Position numbers and translations under genes: made by a program
Source of the DNA: Fodinicurvata sp. EGI_FJ10296
GTDB lineage: Bacteria; Pseudomonadota; Alphaproteobacteria; DSM-16000; Inquilinaceae
Assembly: GCF_040712075.1 (NCBI RefSeq)
Contig: NZ_JBFCVL010000003.1
Span: 434,001 to 498,000 of the forward strand
Reading direction: 5' to 3'
Length of the DNA stretch: 64,000 bases
The notes under the pieces: model-generated
Told to the model about the DNA's origin: nothing
Database searches by the model: none
Seen by the model: the letters and a program-made list of their open reading frames with translations, nothing else
Shown: positions 62,721-64,000 of the stretch, piece after piece
Numbering within the stretch: position 1 is the stretch's first letter
Layout of the letters: every line of letters begins with the position of its first letter

Positions 62721-63182
62721 TCAGTAGAAACCCACCTCGCGCACGTCGATCTCGGCGTCATGGTCCCGGCCAAACGCGACGACAGCGACCGACCTCAGAC
62801 TGCGGGCGCGCGGGATAGTGCGCAGCAGGGCGCCCGAGGCGACGAATGCGTCCAGGGGCAGGCGCACATCGCTCCACGTCCGTGTGACGTCAAATCCCGC
62901 CTGATAATATTGCCAGGGCAGAATCGTGCCCGCCGTGCGCAGATGAACGAAATAGCGCTGATCATTGCCGCGGACGACAAGGCGAACACCGGTCGTGCTT
63001 TCTGGCGGTGGGCTGGCCAGATCCAGCCGAATCTGAATGAAACCACCCCTGTTGGCCGTGCTGACGCGGCCGGTCATGCGCGCATAGGGTTGGCCGTCTT
63101 CCTGCAGATAGACGACCTTTCCCGACGACACGCCGCCCATTACTGCATCCGAAAAGAACCGCCAGCGGGTTTCCGGCTGCAT
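62721..63182 (-). CDS. CIA30-family protein
   Basis: A 153-residue beta-sandwich of the CIA30 (complex I intermediate-associated protein 30) family: WRFFSDAVMGGVSSGKVVYL at the start, GGFIQIRLDL, and the carbohydrate-module-like YFVHLRT..PWQYYQAGFDV. Bacterial members are of unknown function. ATG 63182 has GAGGA 7 bases upstream and matches the family start better than the GTG six codons earlier. Convergent with the TRAP genes. Confidence 0.85.
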   Translation of the reverse strand: MQPETRWRFFSDAVMGGVSSGKVVYLQEDGQPYARMTGRVSTANRGGFIQIRLDLASPPPESTTGVRLVVRGNDQRYFVHLRTAGTILPWQYYQAGFDVTRTWSDVRLPLDAFVASGALLRTIPRARSLRSVAVVAFGRDHDAEIDVREVGFY

Positions 63183-63304
63183 CGTGCAATCCTCGATCAC
63201 TGTTTCGCTGGTCGATACGGGCGCGCACAGTTCCGACCCGCGATTGCGACCCCGATGATCGCAACATCGATCATGCCAGCGTCATCACGGTGCTGATCCC
63301 CGGA

Positions 63305-63985
63305 TCAGAAATAGTTGTTCAGCACCCTGATCGTGTAATCGTGGCGAATCATACCCATGCCGTTCGGTGTCGGATCGTTCAGGCGCAGCGATACGGTGGC
63401 GCCTTCCTTCGGCGGTTCGGCCCGCGTCGGGACCGTCCCGCTCAGGATCATCATGCCTTCGCGGTCTTCGCCAGGTGCGGTGCGCGCGACGAAATCGAAG
63501 ATTTCCTGCCACGGAAGCAACTGGCCGAGCGTGCCATCCTGCAGCACCGTATCGCCGCAGGTCGAGGTGAGTTGCAGGTCGTCCCAACGGTCGCTGACGG
63601 CATCCAGCGGCCAGACGGTCCGGCCGACGATTTTCGGGCAGACATTCTTGGAAAGCTCGATTGACTGCGCTTCCAGTTTGCGGTCGGTCTGATCGCTCGC
63701 CACCGTGACATAGTCGCGGCCCTGATAGCGGATGAAGGCGCATTCGATCTCCGGCGTCGTGGCGTCCTTGTAGACCGATATCTGTTCGGCATTGGTGACG
63801 AGCGTCGGGATCACCGGGAACAGGATCGGCACGCTCGCTGGCGGACTGACGCCGATCGCGCGCATCTCCTCGATGTGGTGATCGATTGACGCGCGGTCGC
63901 GGCCCGTGAAACCGGCTGCCACGACCGTCTTGATCGGCATCGTAATCCGGTCCTCACCGCAGTCGAACGTGATACTCTGATGCAT
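63305..63985 (-). CDS. DUF2848-family protein
   Basis: A 226-residue protein matching the DUF2848 pattern: SVPILFPVIPTLVTNAEQIS, VTVASDQTDRKLEAQSIELS and KNVCPKIVGRTVW. The fold is thought to resemble fumarylacetoacetate hydrolases and the genes usually sit with amidohydrolases and transporters, as here. GGAG lies just before the ATG, 15 bases from the window end, so the gene is complete. Function unknown. Confidence 0.82.
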   Translation of the reverse strand: MHQSITFDCGEDRITMPIKTVVAAGFTGRDRASIDHHIEEMRAIGVSPPASVPILFPVIPTLVTNAEQISVYKDATTPEIECAFIRYQGRDYVTVASDQTDRKLEAQSIELSKNVCPKIVGRTVWPLDAVSDRWDDLQLTSTCGDTVLQDGTLGQLLPWQEIFDFVARTAPGEDREGMMILSGTVPTRAEPPKEGATVSLRLNDPTPNGMGMIRHDYTIRVLNNYF

Positions 63986-64000
63986 TCTCCGGCTCCTCCA

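Overview
The window reads as one stretch of a GC-rich alphaproteobacterial chromosome. The signs are the FixJ-type regulator, SAM-ready catabolic clusters with many ABC and TRAP transporters, the homogentisate genes and the codon use. Acidic periplasmic proteins suggest a marine or salt-adapted member, perhaps of the Rhodospirillales, but no rRNA or marker gene is present to place it. No tRNA, rRNA, CRISPR array or intact mobile element was seen.

Layout. 1-3 kb: a 5'-cut phosphotransferase, a Crp/Fnr regulator and a decayed kilobase holding an IS5-type transposase remnant interrupted by an inverted-repeat element. 3-10 kb (minus strand): FAD amino-acid oxidoreductase, L,D-transpeptidase, TauE-type exporter, nitrilase, PLP decarboxylase and a cysteine-synthase-like enzyme. 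10-17 kb: CadC-type regulator, two unknown proteins (one with an LSGC motif), a MASE1 kinase/FixJ-type pair and a chemoreceptor. 17.1-18.7 kb: a compact toxin-antitoxin-SecB-like chaperone (TAC) operon. 18.8-26 kb: a hydantoin-utilisation block (hydantoinase, racemase, D-carbamoylase, flavin reductase, amino-acid-type ABC importer). 26.4-30 kb: hemerythrin, a histidine kinase paired with a molybdopterin-fold periplasmic protein, and an SDR.

30.4-30.8 kb holds two tandem, unlisted small genes for double-glycine-leader peptides, followed by a secreted peptidoglycan-binding protein. 32.7-41.7 kb is aromatic catabolism: hpd, an Lrp regulator, FAH, hmgA, then a hydroquinone-type set (esterase, ring-cleaving dioxygenase, maleylacetate reductase) bracketed by 73-bp direct repeats. 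Between them, a cobalamin riboswitch precedes a PCu(A)C-fold protein that has lost most copper ligands. 43.5-64 kb is a second catabolic island: IclR regulator, three TRZ/ATZ-type amidohydrolases, a five-gene peptide-type ABC importer with a second, gene-converted binding protein, a DASS-type permease, a YcsI-type protein, a DctPQM TRAP transporter, CIA30 and DUF2848 proteins.

The common theme is uptake and hydrolysis of nitrogen-containing and aromatic compounds under local regulators. The most interesting items are the GG-leader peptide pair, the riboswitch-controlled PCu(A)C protein, the TAC operon and the LSGC-motif protein. Functions are assigned from motifs read by eye; no database search was possible.
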